Source: Clostridia bacterium (GTDB taxonomy: Bacteria > Bacillota > Clostridia > Christensenellales > Aristaeellaceae). Taken from it: DNA of 64,000 bases. Position 1 is the stretch's first letter; every line of letters starts with the position of its first letter. The stretch covers positions 62,001-126,000 of the forward strand of contig JAFROK010000023.1 of the NCBI GenBank assembly GCA_017429695.1, written 5' to 3'. Of the stretch, positions 1 through 11,584 are shown piece by piece. A program made the translations under genes and the position numbers. The notes under the pieces were generated by a model that was not told the origin of the DNA, did no database searches, and was given only the letters and a program-made list of their open reading frames with translations.

Positions 1-585
1 GTTACGATCTATGCGTGCACACTGGGGTGCCTGGGCGCCATGGCGGTGGATGTCCGCATCGGCGATATCACGATTATCTCCGCTGTGCTGATCAGCAGCA
101 TGACCTTCTATCTTTTCCTCCGGGCCCAGGATACGGATCACGACCCCCTGACCCGCCTGTGGAACCGCATGACCTTTTATGAAGACTGCCGGAAGTACCG
201 CAGCGCGGTATCCGCCGTGGTGTCCATTGATATGAACGGCCTGAAGAAGACCAACGACGAGCTCGGCCACGCCGCCGGCGACCGGGCACTGAAGACCATC
301 GGCCGCAATCTCCGGCAAATCAGCAGCCGCAAAATTATTGCCTACAGGATCGGCGGAGATGAATTCATGCTCCTGTTCCTCCACTGCAACGAGGATGAAG
401 CCCAGATCGCTCTCAACGCATTCCTGGAAAGCACCTGGGAAGCCGGCCTCTCCGTTGCGGTCGGCCTGGCGGTCCGCACGGAATCCGGCGAATCCATGGA
501 CGAGCTCATTCACCTCAGCGACCAGCATATGTACCAGGACAAGAGTATGTATTATCAGTATCATGACCGGAGAAGTCACAGATAA
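1..585 (+). CDS. GGDEF-domain protein, 5' end outside window
   Basis: The frame is open back to base 1, so the N-terminus lies upstream; the first ATG at 40 need not be the start. The visible part has a hydrophobic segment followed by a GGDEF diguanylate cyclase domain with intact signature RIGGDEF. GGDEF domains make cyclic di-GMP from two GTP. The RxxD inhibitory site expected five residues before GGDEF is absent (the sequence there is SRKI), so product inhibition through that site is unlikely. The gene ends before a strong hairpin terminator at about 599. Catalytic activity is inferred from the intact motif only. Confidence 0.85.
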   Translation, partial: VTIYACTLGCLGAMAVDVRIGDITIISAVLISSMTFYLFLRAQDTDHDPLTRLWNRMTFYEDCRKYRSAVSAVVSIDMNGLKKTNDELGHAAGDRALKTIGRNLRQISSRKIIAYRIGGDEFMLLFLHCNEDEAQIALNAFLESTWEAGLSVAVGLAVRTESGESMDELIHLSDQHMYQDKSMYYQYHDRRSHR

Positions 586-598
586 ACCGCTTCCCGAA

Positions 599-634
599 AA
601 CACCGGGCCGCTGAAGCTGCCCGGTGTTTTTTAT
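599..634 (+). terminator. Intrinsic terminator after the GGDEF gene
   Basis: AACACCGGGC pairs with GCCCGGTGTT and is followed by TTTTTT. The other side has AAAA, so it may also end the convergent hydrolase gene. Confidence 0.8.
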
Positions 635-1815
635 CTGCCCCGCCGCCTTTCCGCTTTTTCCAGTTCCGTTGCCAGGATATTCCGGCATTTCCGGACCACC
701 GGCGCCGTGCCGGTGTCCGTCACGTTCTGGTTCAGCAGGAACGTGATTCTCTCCTCCGGCAGGTTGATGAAATATGTTCCCAGCCAGCCGTCCCATCCGT
801 ATTCGTGTTCCGCGGCAAAATGGGAGCACTCGCCCGGCCGGTCGCATACCCGCACCAGGCAGCCGTAATTGTATCCGCCGAGGCTGTCCCACAGCTTCCG
901 CCGCACGTCGCCGTTCAGCCGCGAGGATGTCATATAGCGCACCGCAGTTTCCGACAGGATCCGCTTTCCCTGCCATATGCCGCCGTTCATCAGCATGGTA
1001 GCGAAACGGCTGTAATCCTCCAGCGTGGACACCAGCCCGGCGCCGCCGCTCTCAAAAGCCGGCGGCCTGTCATACCTGCCGACTGCCAGGTGCATCCCGG
1101 TGAAGGGAACCAGTCCCGCCTCCGTCCGCTGGTAACAGGTCACCAGGCGGTCCGCTTTCTCCGGCAGCACCCGGAAATCCGTATCCGCCATGCCCAGCGG
1201 ATCAAACAGTTCCTCCTTCAGGAATTGCCCAAACCGTTTTCCGCTGGCCTTTTCAATCACCGCGCCGAGCACATCCGCGCCGGTACCATAACGCCAGCCG
1301 GTACCGGGCATGAACGCCAGCGGTTGCTCGCCCAGCCGGTTGCAGAAGGTTGCCGTATCCATTCCGCTGCCGGCTTCAATCATCGCCTGGTTCTCCTCAA
1401 AAACCCGCGCGGCATACTGTCCGGCCGGATCCGCATCCGGATAGCACAGCCCGGATGTCATGCTCATCAGTTCGCTGATCCACGGCGGCCGGTACGCCGG
1501 CGTCACCGTTCCGTCCGCCGATACAATCCGGGCATTCCGGAAACCCGGCAGATATTGGTCCACACAGGCCATCAGGTCCAGGATGCCCCGGTCGACCAGG
1601 ATCATGGCCGCCGCCGCGGTCACCGGTTTGGTCTGGCTGTACAGCCGGAAGATGGCGTCCCGCCGGATCGGTCTGCCGGAGGCAATATCCGCCCAGCCGG
1701 CTTCAGCATAACAGATTTCCTCTCCGTCCCGCAGCACCCGCAGGTTCATCCCCGCAGCTTCCTGATTTTCCACTGCCCGCTCAATACATTCGGTCAGTCT
1801 CTCCCGCAGTGACAT
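631..1815 (-). CDS. Beta-lactamase-family serine hydrolase (class C fold)
   Basis: The 394-residue protein matches the class C beta-lactamase/DD-peptidase/esterase family. The catalytic SxxK is SQTK (Ser60, Lys63), and the second motif is WRYGTG rather than the usual YxN. No signal peptide is visible, so a cytoplasmic esterase or peptidase role is more likely than antibiotic resistance. The start has an AAGGAG site that overlaps the stop of the upstream pyrimidine phosphorylase gene, so the two are probably one operon. The substrate cannot be told from the sequence. Confidence 0.85.
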   Translation of the reverse strand: MSLRERLTECIERAVENQEAAGMNLRVLRDGEEICYAEAGWADIASGRPIRRDAIFRLYSQTKPVTAAAAMILVDRGILDLMACVDQYLPGFRNARIVSADGTVTPAYRPPWISELMSMTSGLCYPDADPAGQYAARVFEENQAMIEAGSGMDTATFCNRLGEQPLAFMPGTGWRYGTGADVLGAVIEKASGKRFGQFLKEELFDPLGMADTDFRVLPEKADRLVTCYQRTEAGLVPFTGMHLAVGRYDRPPAFESGGAGLVSTLEDYSRFATMLMNGGIWQGKRILSETAVRYMTSSRLNGDVRRKLWDSLGGYNYGCLVRVCDRPGECSHFAAEHEYGWDGWLGTYFINLPEERITFLLNQNVTDTGTAPVVRKCRNILATELEKAERRRGR

Positions 1816-1828
1816 CGATATATTCTCC

Positions 1829-3154
1829 TTACAGCCTCATGATTCCGTCCGCGGTCACTTCCGCCAGGAACAGCTTTGCCCGTCCGCAGGGCTCGCTGCC
1901 GATCGTAATGGCCTGCCGGATCGCCTGCTCCGCCTGTTCAGCCTCCGCCTCGTTCCGGGCATGCAGCTCGCACAGTGGCGTATCCGCTTCCACCCTGTCG
2001 CCGATCCGCACATGAAGGATATATCCTACGGAATAGTCCAGCTGATCCTCCTTGGTCTTCCGGCCGGCGCCCATCGCCTGGGATGCCAGTCCCAGCGCGG
2101 TAGTGTCCATTTTCTGTACCCAGCCGCCCGTACCGCACTTCGCCTGCCTTATCACTGCCGCCTGCGGCAGCAGGCGCACATCATCGCACACGGCAGGATT
2201 CCCACCCTGGGCCGCGATCATTTCCTTCAGCTTCTGCAGCCCGGCGCCGGAATCAATCGCTTCCCGCATCATCCCGGCGCCTTCCTCCGCTGTTTCCGCT
2301 TTGCCGGCCAGTACCAGCATATGTCCGCCCAACACCAGCGAAACCTCCAGCAGGTCGCCTGTCGCCCGCCCGGACAGCACATCAATCGCTTCCTTCACTT
2401 CCAGTGCGTTGCCGATATGCGTGCCCAGGGGCTGGTCCATGTTCGTCACCAGCGCCCCCACGGGCTTTCCGGCCATCCGGCCCACCTCCACCATACGCAC
2501 AGCCAGCTCCAGGCTGTCCTTCAGCGTATGCATCAGCGCGCCGCTGCCGGTCTTCACATCCAGCACAATCGCGTCCGCGCCGGATGCCAGTTTCTTGCTC
2601 ATAATCGAGGATACAATCAGCGGCATGGAGTCCACCGTAGAGGTTACGTCCCGCAGCGCGTACAACGTCTTATCTGCCGGCGCCAGCTGCCCGGTCTGCG
2701 CCGCCACCACAAGCCCGATTTCCTTCACCTGCCGGATGAAATCGTCCTCGCTCATCATGACGTTCAGTCCGGGAATCGATTCCAGCTTGTCCAGCGTGCC
2801 GCCGGTATGTCCCAGCCCCCGGCCGCTCATTTTGGCGATCGGCGCGCCACAGGCCGCAGCCAGCGGAGCCAGGATCAGGGTGGTGGTATCCCCGACGCCA
2901 CCGGTGGAATGCTTGTCCACCTTGATGCCAGGAATACCGGATAAATCCGCCACGTCCCCGGAGTCCCGCATTTCCATCGTCAGGTCGGCCGTTTCCCGGT
3001 CCGTCATCCCGTTCAGGCGGATGGCCATCAGCAGTGCCGCCAGCTGATAGTCCGGCGCTGTTTTTTCCCCGGCCGCCCGGGCAAAAAACCGGATCTCCTC
3101 CCGGCTCAGTTCCCCGCCGAGTTTTTTCTTTTCAATAATATCCAGCATCGTCAT
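1829..3154 (-). CDS. deoA: Thymidine/pyrimidine-nucleoside phosphorylase
   Basis: The protein (441 residues) catalyses phosphorolysis of thymidine or other pyrimidine nucleosides to base plus (deoxy)ribose 1-phosphate in nucleoside salvage. The family signature GRGLGHTGGTLDKLES is present, preceded by KVDKHSTGGVGDTTT, which binds phosphate. The start at 3154 is chosen because GGAGG lies 9 bases upstream; an upstream in-frame extension has no ribosome site and runs into the yebC terminator. A second ATG at 3148 is possible. Thymidine phosphorylase (DeoA) and the broader pyrimidine enzyme (Pdp) cannot be separated by eye. Confidence 0.9.
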   Translation of the reverse strand: MTMLDIIEKKKLGGELSREEIRFFARAAGEKTAPDYQLAALLMAIRLNGMTDRETADLTMEMRDSGDVADLSGIPGIKVDKHSTGGVGDTTTLILAPLAAACGAPIAKMSGRGLGHTGGTLDKLESIPGLNVMMSEDDFIRQVKEIGLVVAAQTGQLAPADKTLYALRDVTSTVDSMPLIVSSIMSKKLASGADAIVLDVKTGSGALMHTLKDSLELAVRMVEVGRMAGKPVGALVTNMDQPLGTHIGNALEVKEAIDVLSGRATGDLLEVSLVLGGHMLVLAGKAETAEEGAGMMREAIDSGAGLQKLKEMIAAQGGNPAVCDDVRLLPQAAVIRQAKCGTGGWVQKMDTTALGLASQAMGAGRKTKEDQLDYSVGYILHVRIGDRVEADTPLCELHARNEAEAEQAEQAIRQAITIGSEPCGRAKLFLAEVTADGIMRL

Positions 3155-3172
3155 GGGTTTTATCCTCCGTAA

Positions 3173-3208
3173 CAAAAAACCGCCGACCCGGATTCCGGGC
3201 AACGGCGG
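3173..3208 (-). terminator. Intrinsic terminator after yebC
   Basis: Read on the minus strand, CCGCCG pairs with CGGCGG with an inner CCCGG/CCGGG stem, followed by TTTTTTG. It separates yebC from the downstream phosphorylase gene. Confidence 0.8.
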
Positions 3209-3222
3209 TCATATATGCCTGA

Positions 3223-3969
3223 TTACTCCTCTTCTTCTTCATCCGGCAGATCCGCGTTATGGAAAACATTCTGCACGTCGTCGTTTTCTTCCAGCAGGTC
3301 CAGCATCTTCTGGATCTTCTGGATCGTATCCGGATCGGTTACCGCCACGGTGTTTTGCGGAATCTTCTGCACTTCGGCGCTCAGGAACGTGAATCCCTGC
3401 TTTTCCAGGTTTTCACGGACGGTGCTGAAGTCGTTCGGCGCGGTCAGGATTTCATAGACATCCTCTTCGACCTTCACGTCTTCCGCGCCGGCGTCCAGGG
3501 CGATCATCATCATCTCGTCCTCGTCGCTGCCGGGCTCGCGCTCAACCACCAGCACGCCGCGCTCATCAAACATGAAGCCCACGGATCCCGTGGTTCCCAG
3601 GTTGCCGCCGTACTTGGCGAAACAGTGCCGCACGTCGCTGGCCGTCCGATTCCGGTTGTCGGAAATCGTATCCACAATTACCGCCACGCCGCCGGGCGCG
3701 TAGCCTTCATACGTAATCTCCTCATATACTACATTGCTCAGTTCACCGCTCGCCTTTTTGATGGAGCGCTGAATATTGTCGTTGGGCATGTTATTGGCCT
3801 TGGCTTTGGCGATAATGTCCCGCAGTTTGCCGTTGGATTCGGGGTTGGCGCCGCCTTCCCGAACCGCGATGGCAATCTCGCGGCCGATCTTGGTAAACAC
3901 CGCGCCGCGCTGCGCGTCTGCCTTGCCTTTTTTCGCCTGAATATTATGCCACTTGGAATGACCGGACAT
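3223..3969 (-). CDS. yebC: YebC/PmpR family protein
   Basis: The 248-residue protein has the family N-terminus [18 protein letters not shown] and the usual family length. Members were first described as DNA-binding regulators; recent work on relatives links them to relief of ribosome stalling, so the precise job is open. The C-terminus is a short run of acidic residues (DEEEEE). It has its own promoter (4007-4036) overlapping the end of uvrA and its own terminator, so it is probably monocistronic. The start has a GGGAGGG site. Confidence 0.93.
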   Translation of the reverse strand: MSGHSKWHNIQAKKGKADAQRGAVFTKIGREIAIAVREGGANPESNGKLRDIIAKAKANNMPNDNIQRSIKKASGELSNVVYEEITYEGYAPGGVAVIVDTISDNRNRTASDVRHCFAKYGGNLGTTGSVGFMFDERGVLVVEREPGSDEDEMMMIALDAGAEDVKVEEDVYEILTAPNDFSTVRENLEKQGFTFLSAEVQKIPQNTVAVTDPDTIQKIQKMLDLLEENDDVQNVFHNADLPDEEEEE

Positions 3970-4006
3970 CGTATCCCTCCCGTTTTAGATGACTGATAAC
4001 TGAAAT

Positions 4007-4032
4007 AGTATATCATCGAAAAATCAGCGCCG

Positions 4033-4036
<4 letters not shown>
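4007..4036 (-). promoter_or_regulatory. Sigma-A-type promoter for yebC
   Basis: On the minus strand TTGACG and TATACT are separated by 18 bases. The -35 overlaps the uvrA stop codon. Confidence 0.65.
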
Positions 4037-6865
<2,829 letters not shown>

Positions 6866-6873
<8 letters not shown>

Positions 6874-7336
6874 CCTGTTTGTTCGCTTTTCTCGCTCTCT
6901 CGTTGGTATCGATGGTGTTCCGGTATACCACAAACTTCTGGTACAGGAACTCCGTCACAAAGTTAATCAGCATCGTGCCGCCCTGCACAACATAGTTGTT
7001 CATCAGCGGTTCTGCAGAAGCTTCCGCACCGGTGAAGGGGTTCTCTCCGGTCAGCGCAGCTGTCCACCAGGTGCTCACCGGAGTGAACACCACATAGAAC
7101 AGCGCCACCAGCAGCATGCTGCGCTTTACATCCGCATCGCTGCGGAACGTATATGTCCGGTTGAAAGTGTAGTTCCACAGCACGCTCAGGATCAGGGAAA
7201 CCAGGTAGCTCAGCCACGGCGCCCAGTGAAACACTTCATACATCAGCGTATAGGTACCGATCTGGATCACGCCCGCGCTGATGCTGAACAATGTGAATTT
7301 TGCCGCCTGCCAGGCTTCATGTTTTCCTTTGTTCAT
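6866..7336 (-). CDS. GtrA-like membrane protein
   Basis: The 156-residue protein has four predicted membrane segments and the GtrA/DPMS pattern ([18 protein letters not shown] near the N-terminus, [12 protein letters not shown] in the middle). GtrA-like proteins are thought to move lipid-linked sugars across the membrane or support cell-surface glycosylation; no glycosyltransferase is adjacent here. It starts inside the stop of the upstream GGDEF gene (ATGA overlap) and ends inside the start of uvrA, so the three genes are translated as a tight unit. The link to DNA repair is positional only. Confidence 0.85.
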
Positions 7337-8508
7337 CTCAGGTCTTCCCCGTTCTTTCCGTTTTGTTCCGCCATCCCGGCAGTTCCGTCTTCCCGTGTTG
7401 TTGCCTTTCCCCGGGCCTGGTTCAGCAGGTCTTTGCTGTAGAAAATCGCCTGGTTGCCGCCCTGGGCCTTGGCAAAATACATCGCAATGTCCGCCGCCCG
7501 GTACAAGTCGTCGTATGTCCGGTCCACGTTGTCCGTCATCACGACGCCGACGCTGGCGGTTACCTGGATATTGGTCGTGCCATCACCGACCCAGCGCCGG
7601 ACCTCACGGACCACCTGCTCCGCCCGCTGTTCGGCCCATCCTTTTTCCGGCACCGCTTTCATATAAACAATGAACTCATCCCCGCCCAGCCGGCTCAGCA
7701 CGTCCGTGTTCCGGAACATCTTTTTCAGGTCGGCTGCCACGTCAATCAGCACCTTGTCGCCCATCTGATGGCCCAGCCGGTCGTTCACGCTTTTGAACCG
7801 GTCCAGGTCCAGCAGCATCAGCACACCGCTTTCGCTGCTTTCCTCCAGGTGGCTTTCCACCTCCTGCTGTGCTGCGTTACGGATCATCAGGCCGGTCAGC
7901 AGGTCGGTATCCGCCTGCTTCTTTGTCACTTCCCGGCTCATAATCAGCCCGATCCGGGCCCGGCCCAGCGTATATACGGTAATCATACCCGCCGCCAGGA
8001 AAATCGCGCAGATGATCAGCCGGTCCGAAGGGAATCCGCCCTGCTGGTCGCAGGCAATCACCAGCGCCAGGAAGGAAATCAGCTGCATGCCCAGCAGGTG
8101 GGTTGAATAATACAGCAGATAGCAGCTCATCACCATATTGACCCCGACCCAGAACGCGTCCGCACCGTCATGGCCGAACTGTACGTTCCCGACAATGGCC
8201 AGCGCGTAGAACGCGACGCACAGCACATACCCGGCTGCCTGGACAACCCGCCGGTCAACATCCCTGATCCGGGCCACAACGAATCCGCCGATACCCGCTG
8301 CCAGCATCAGGGCCGCGAAGAAAACCGCCCCTATCTTCCCCTCGATCAGCATAACAATCAGGGAAACCAGGCCTGCCAGCGCTCCGGCCACTCCCAGCAC
8401 TTTCAGCGCGCTGCGGTTGTACCGCGTCACGGCATCCCGGTACTTGTCGAACACGTCGATCTCGTACCCATACTGCCTGAACCGTTTCAACCAGTTGTGC
8501 TCGTTCAT
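7333..8508 (-). CDS. Membrane diguanylate cyclase (GGDEF)
   Basis: The 391-residue protein has an N-terminal cytosolic stretch, about six membrane segments (roughly residues 35-190) and a C-terminal GGDEF domain with RLGGDEF. An RxxD inhibitory site (RNTD) lies exactly five residues before GGDEF, so cyclic di-GMP feedback is expected, unlike the GGDEF protein at the left edge. The start at 8508 follows GGGAGG; an upstream extension is excluded for lack of a site. It overlaps the GtrA-like gene by 4 bases. Confidence 0.9.
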   Translation of the reverse strand: MNEHNWLKRFRQYGYEIDVFDKYRDAVTRYNRSALKVLGVAGALAGLVSLIVMLIEGKIGAVFFAALMLAAGIGGFVVARIRDVDRRVVQAAGYVLCVAFYALAIVGNVQFGHDGADAFWVGVNMVMSCYLLYYSTHLLGMQLISFLALVIACDQQGGFPSDRLIICAIFLAAGMITVYTLGRARIGLIMSREVTKKQADTDLLTGLMIRNAAQQEVESHLEESSESGVLMLLDLDRFKSVNDRLGHQMGDKVLIDVAADLKKMFRNTDVLSRLGGDEFIVYMKAVPEKGWAEQRAEQVVREVRRWVGDGTTNIQVTASVGVVMTDNVDRTYDDLYRAADIAMYFAKAQGGNQAIFYSKDLLNQARGKATTREDGTAGMAEQNGKNGEDLR

Positions 8509-8542
8509 GCTTTTTTCCTCCCGTGGAGAAAGGTAATCAGTG

Positions 8543-9613
8543 TCAGTTAGCGACCAATCGCAATGCGGGTTCCGCATTCAGGTCCAGCCCTGCAAGCTCT
8601 CCCCGCATCAGCCGGTAATACGCCGCGCTGCCGATCATTGCGCCGTTGTCCGTACACAGGTGAATCTCCGGCATAAAGAGGCGAACGCCCAGTTCATCGC
8701 ACATGGCCCCGGCCATCCGCCGCAGCTCCCGGTTGGCGGAAACCCCGCCGGCCAGCGCAAAAGGCATTCCCTGCATTCCCCGCTCTTCAATCAGCAGCCG
8801 CGCTTTCGCAACCAGTTCCGCGCATACTGCCCGCCGGAAACTCGCCGCCAGGTCCGCCCGGGGCAGCGGCTCCCCGCGCTGCTCAATCCCGTGAACCAGG
8901 TTGATAAACGCTGTCTTCAGCCCGCTGAAGCTGTAGTCATACCGGCCCTCCGTCTTCGGCTTCGGCAGCTGAAACGCCTCGGGATTTCCTGCTTCCGCCA
9001 GCACGTCAATCCGCGGACCGCCCGGATAAGGCAGTCCCAGCACCCGCGCCGCCTTGTCAAACGCCTCGCCGGCCGCGTCATCCACCGTCTGGCCCAACAG
9101 CCGGTATTCGCCGTAATCGCTTACTTCCACCAGGTGGCTGTGCCCACCGGAAACCACCAGGCACAGAAAGGGTGGTTCCAGTTCCGGATGCGTCAGGAAA
9201 TTGGCGCTCACATGCCCTTCAATATGATTGACGCCGACCAGCGGCTTGCCGGACGCAAACGCCAGCCCTTTCATACAGTTGACGCCTGTCAGCAGCGCGC
9301 CGACCAGCCCAGGTCCCCTGGTAACCGCCAGGACATCGATCTCCGCCAGGGCTGTTCCGGCTTCCCGCAGCGCCTGGTCCACCACCCGGTCGCAGGCTTC
9401 CATGTGGGCCCGGCTTGCAATCTCCGGCACAACGCCGCCGTACAGCTCATGCAGGTCAATCTGACTGAACACCACATTGCTCAGAATCTTCCGGCCATCC
9501 TCAATCACCGCCGCGGCGGTCTCGTCGCAGCTGGTTTCCAGTGCCAGAATCCGGACGCCTGTGCGTCCCTTCAGCTCCGCCGCCTTCCGCCGCGAAGCCT
9601 CTTCATAATTCAT
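8543..9613 (-). CDS. tsaD: tRNA N6-adenosine threonylcarbamoyltransferase
   Basis: TsaD (356 residues) transfers the threonylcarbamoyl group to A37 of ANN-decoding tRNAs, together with TsaB and TsaE. The N-terminal LALETSCDETAAAV motif and the metal-binding HxxxH (NHIEGH, His130 and His134) are intact. The start at 9613 follows GGGAGG and overlaps the stop of the upstream DUF1461-type gene by 4 bases (ATGA). A 53-residue in-frame extension upstream is out-of-frame coding of that neighbour and is rejected. TsaB and TsaE are not in this window. Confidence 0.96.
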   Translation of the reverse strand: MNYEEASRRKAAELKGRTGVRILALETSCDETAAAVIEDGRKILSNVVFSQIDLHELYGGVVPEIASRAHMEACDRVVDQALREAGTALAEIDVLAVTRGPGLVGALLTGVNCMKGLAFASGKPLVGVNHIEGHVSANFLTHPELEPPFLCLVVSGGHSHLVEVSDYGEYRLLGQTVDDAAGEAFDKAARVLGLPYPGGPRIDVLAEAGNPEAFQLPKPKTEGRYDYSFSGLKTAFINLVHGIEQRGEPLPRADLAASFRRAVCAELVAKARLLIEERGMQGMPFALAGGVSANRELRRMAGAMCDELGVRLFMPEIHLCTDNGAMIGSAAYYRLMRGELAGLDLNAEPALRLVAN

Positions 9614-10305
9614 CTTTTTCCAGCCTCCCGGCTTCTCATACCCAGTCCGGCCCCGGCCGCCAATACCGCCGTCGACGCCGCCAGCCAAAACAACCCGCGA
9701 ACGCCCAGCCGGATGAAAAACTGCTCCGGCATCAGGCGGATCAGCATGTCCGTTGCCGGATTCAGCAGCCATCCGTCATTTGTAAACGCAACCCGGTGGA
9801 ACGTCACAAACAATCCGTCAAAATCCCCGATCGCCCAGAACATCAGGATCGAAGCAACCGCAAAAACACCCAGCAGGCCCCGCAGGATTCCCCGGCAGAA
9901 TTCCCTCCGGCCGCCGCGGTTCAGGATCCCCGTTCCGGCCAGAATCAGCAGCAGGCCGCCGCTGATGAACATCACCGTCCGGTCCAGCCGGATCAGCTTC
10001 CGGCAGTCCGCCATATGCGCTTCCTCATGTTCCTGAAAACAGGCCACCGTATTTCCGTCCGCGCCGGAATATTCATACTGAAACCGGTCCGTCCGCCCGG
10101 TCAGGTATGCGGCCGTCATATTCCCGACGCCCGGATATTCCGCCTCCGGCAGCCGACTGACCTCCGGCGGCGCGTTTTTCAGCATCTCATCCGCCAGGTA
10201 TCCTCCGTTCCCCGCCGTCAGCCAGATAATCAGTGTAACGGTAAACAGCATCCAGAGAACCGCTGTGAACGCACCCGCAATCCGGGTTAATCGCATGTTG
10301 CCCAT
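9610..10305 (-). CDS. DUF1461/TIGR01906-type integral membrane protein
   Basis: The 231-residue protein has four or five membrane segments. Features typical of this family are EEAHMADCR before the second membrane segment and FHRVAFTNDGWLL followed by LIRLMPEQFF before the last. The function is unknown. It is wedged between prfB (4-base gap) and tsaD (4-base overlap), so it is co-translated with core translation genes. Its ribosome site is weak, suggesting coupling to prfB. Confidence 0.8.
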   Translation of the reverse strand: MGNMRLTRIAGAFTAVLWMLFTVTLIIWLTAGNGGYLADEMLKNAPPEVSRLPEAEYPGVGNMTAAYLTGRTDRFQYEYSGADGNTVACFQEHEEAHMADCRKLIRLDRTVMFISGGLLLILAGTGILNRGGRREFCRGILRGLLGVFAVASILMFWAIGDFDGLFVTFHRVAFTNDGWLLNPATDMLIRLMPEQFFIRLGVRGLFWLAASTAVLAAGAGLGMRSREAGKR

Positions 10306-10309
10306 GAAA

Positions 10310-11410
10310 TCACTGCATTTTGAGATATGCGGTCACAAACCCTTCCAGGTTCCCGTTCATCACGTCGTCAATATTGCCGCTTTCATAGTTTGTGCGGTGA
10401 TCCTTGACCATGGTATAGGGCTGGAAAACATAGGAGCGGATCTGGCTGCCCCACTCAATCTTCTTCATCTCGCCCTTAATGTCCGCCATCTGCTGTTCCT
10501 TTTCCCGCTCGCGCAGTTCCAGCAGTTTCGCTTTCAGCATTTTCAGGCACGTCGCCCGGTTCTGCACCTGGTCGCGCTCGGTCTGGCAGGCCACCACGAT
10601 CCCGGTCGGGTAGTGGGTCATCCGCACGGCGGAACTGGTTTTGTTGACGTTCTGTCCGCCGGCGCCGCTGGAGTGGTAGGTATCCACCCGCACGTCCTTC
10701 ATGTCAATTTTGATCTCATCGCCATCGTCTTCCAGCATCGGCGCCACATCCAGGCTGGAAAAGCTCGTATGCCGCCTTGCGTTGGAGTCAAACGGGCTGA
10801 TCCGCACCAGCCGATGCACGCCCTTCTCGCCCCGCAGGTAGCCGTAGGCATGATCCCCGCTGACCTCAAAGGTGACGCTCTTGATGCCGGCTTCGTCCCC
10901 GTCCAGCAGGTCCAGCAGCTTTACCTCAAAGCCCATCCGCTCGCAGTACCGGGTATACATCCGGTACAGCATCTGGGTCCAGTCCTGGGCTTCCGTTCCG
11001 CCGGCGCCGGCGTGCAGGCTCAGCACCGCGTCGCTGTCGTCATAGTCGCCGCGCATCAGCGTTTCCAGTTCCAGCGCGTCCGCCTGCTCCTTCAGCTTCG
11101 CCAGCTCCTCGCCGACTTCCTTCACCATGTCCTCGTCGTTCTCTTCCTTCGCCAGCTCCATCATCGTGTCGATATCATCCGCCGAAGCAAGCAGGTGCTC
11201 GTAGTGGCTCAGCTTGTTCTTCAGGTGTCCCAGCTTCTGGTTCACCCGGGTGGAGCGCTCCGTATCGTTCCAGAATTCCGGCTGGTTCATCTCCTCGGTC
11301 AGCTCGTCAATCTGCTCCCGCATATGATCGATATGCAAAGCTTCCCCGGCCGCAAGAATGCTCTTCCGGATTCCGCCGATATCCTGCGCGTATTGTTCCA
11401 GTTCCAGCAT
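10310..11410 (-). CDS. prfB: Peptide chain release factor 2
   Basis: RF2 (366 residues) releases peptides at UGA and UAA. The SPF recognition motif (RISPFDSNARR) identifies RF2 rather than RF1, and the catalytic GGQ lies in SGAGGQNVNK. The reading frame is continuous from the ATG with a GGAGGT site; there is no in-frame UGA near codon 25, so the autoregulatory +1 frameshift found in many bacteria is absent. The gene is followed by the DUF1461-type gene and tsaD. Confidence 0.96.
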   Translation of the reverse strand: MLELEQYAQDIGGIRKSILAAGEALHIDHMREQIDELTEEMNQPEFWNDTERSTRVNQKLGHLKNKLSHYEHLLASADDIDTMMELAKEENDEDMVKEVGEELAKLKEQADALELETLMRGDYDDSDAVLSLHAGAGGTEAQDWTQMLYRMYTRYCERMGFEVKLLDLLDGDEAGIKSVTFEVSGDHAYGYLRGEKGVHRLVRISPFDSNARRHTSFSSLDVAPMLEDDGDEIKIDMKDVRVDTYHSSGAGGQNVNKTSSAVRMTHYPTGIVVACQTERDQVQNRATCLKMLKAKLLELREREKEQQMADIKGEMKKIEWGSQIRSYVFQPYTMVKDHRTNYESGNIDDVMNGNLEGFVTAYLKMQ

Positions 11411-11426
11411 CGATATTACCTCCGGT

Positions 11427-11491
11427 AATAGTTATCAGTTGTCAGTTATCAGTTCATCCGTCTGAAACCTGATCGCTAACCACTGATCACT
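11427..11491. repeat. Short junction repeat (TTATCAGTT / CTAACCACT type)
   Basis: Between secA and prfB, TTATCAGTT occurs twice within 22 bases, followed by CTAACCACTGATCACT. Related sequences lie at about 3990, 8530, 38170-38230 and 63191. Confidence 0.55.
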
Positions 11492-11559
11492 GCTTTTCCT
11501 TCAGTATACAGCAGTGATTGCATTGGTTTCCGCTTCCCTGCATGGACCCGAAGGGGTTT

Positions 11560-11584
11560 AAGGGGGCGATCGGAAAGCCCCCTT
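11560..11584 (-). terminator. Possible terminator of secA
   Basis: AAGGGGGC pairs with GCCCCCTT, the latter touching the secA stop codon. The following tract is weak in T on the minus strand. Confidence 0.4.

Noticed and set aside
631-1815. Beta-lactamase-like gene as an antibiotic resistance gene
   Set aside because: No signal peptide, and most members of this branch are esterases or peptidases.
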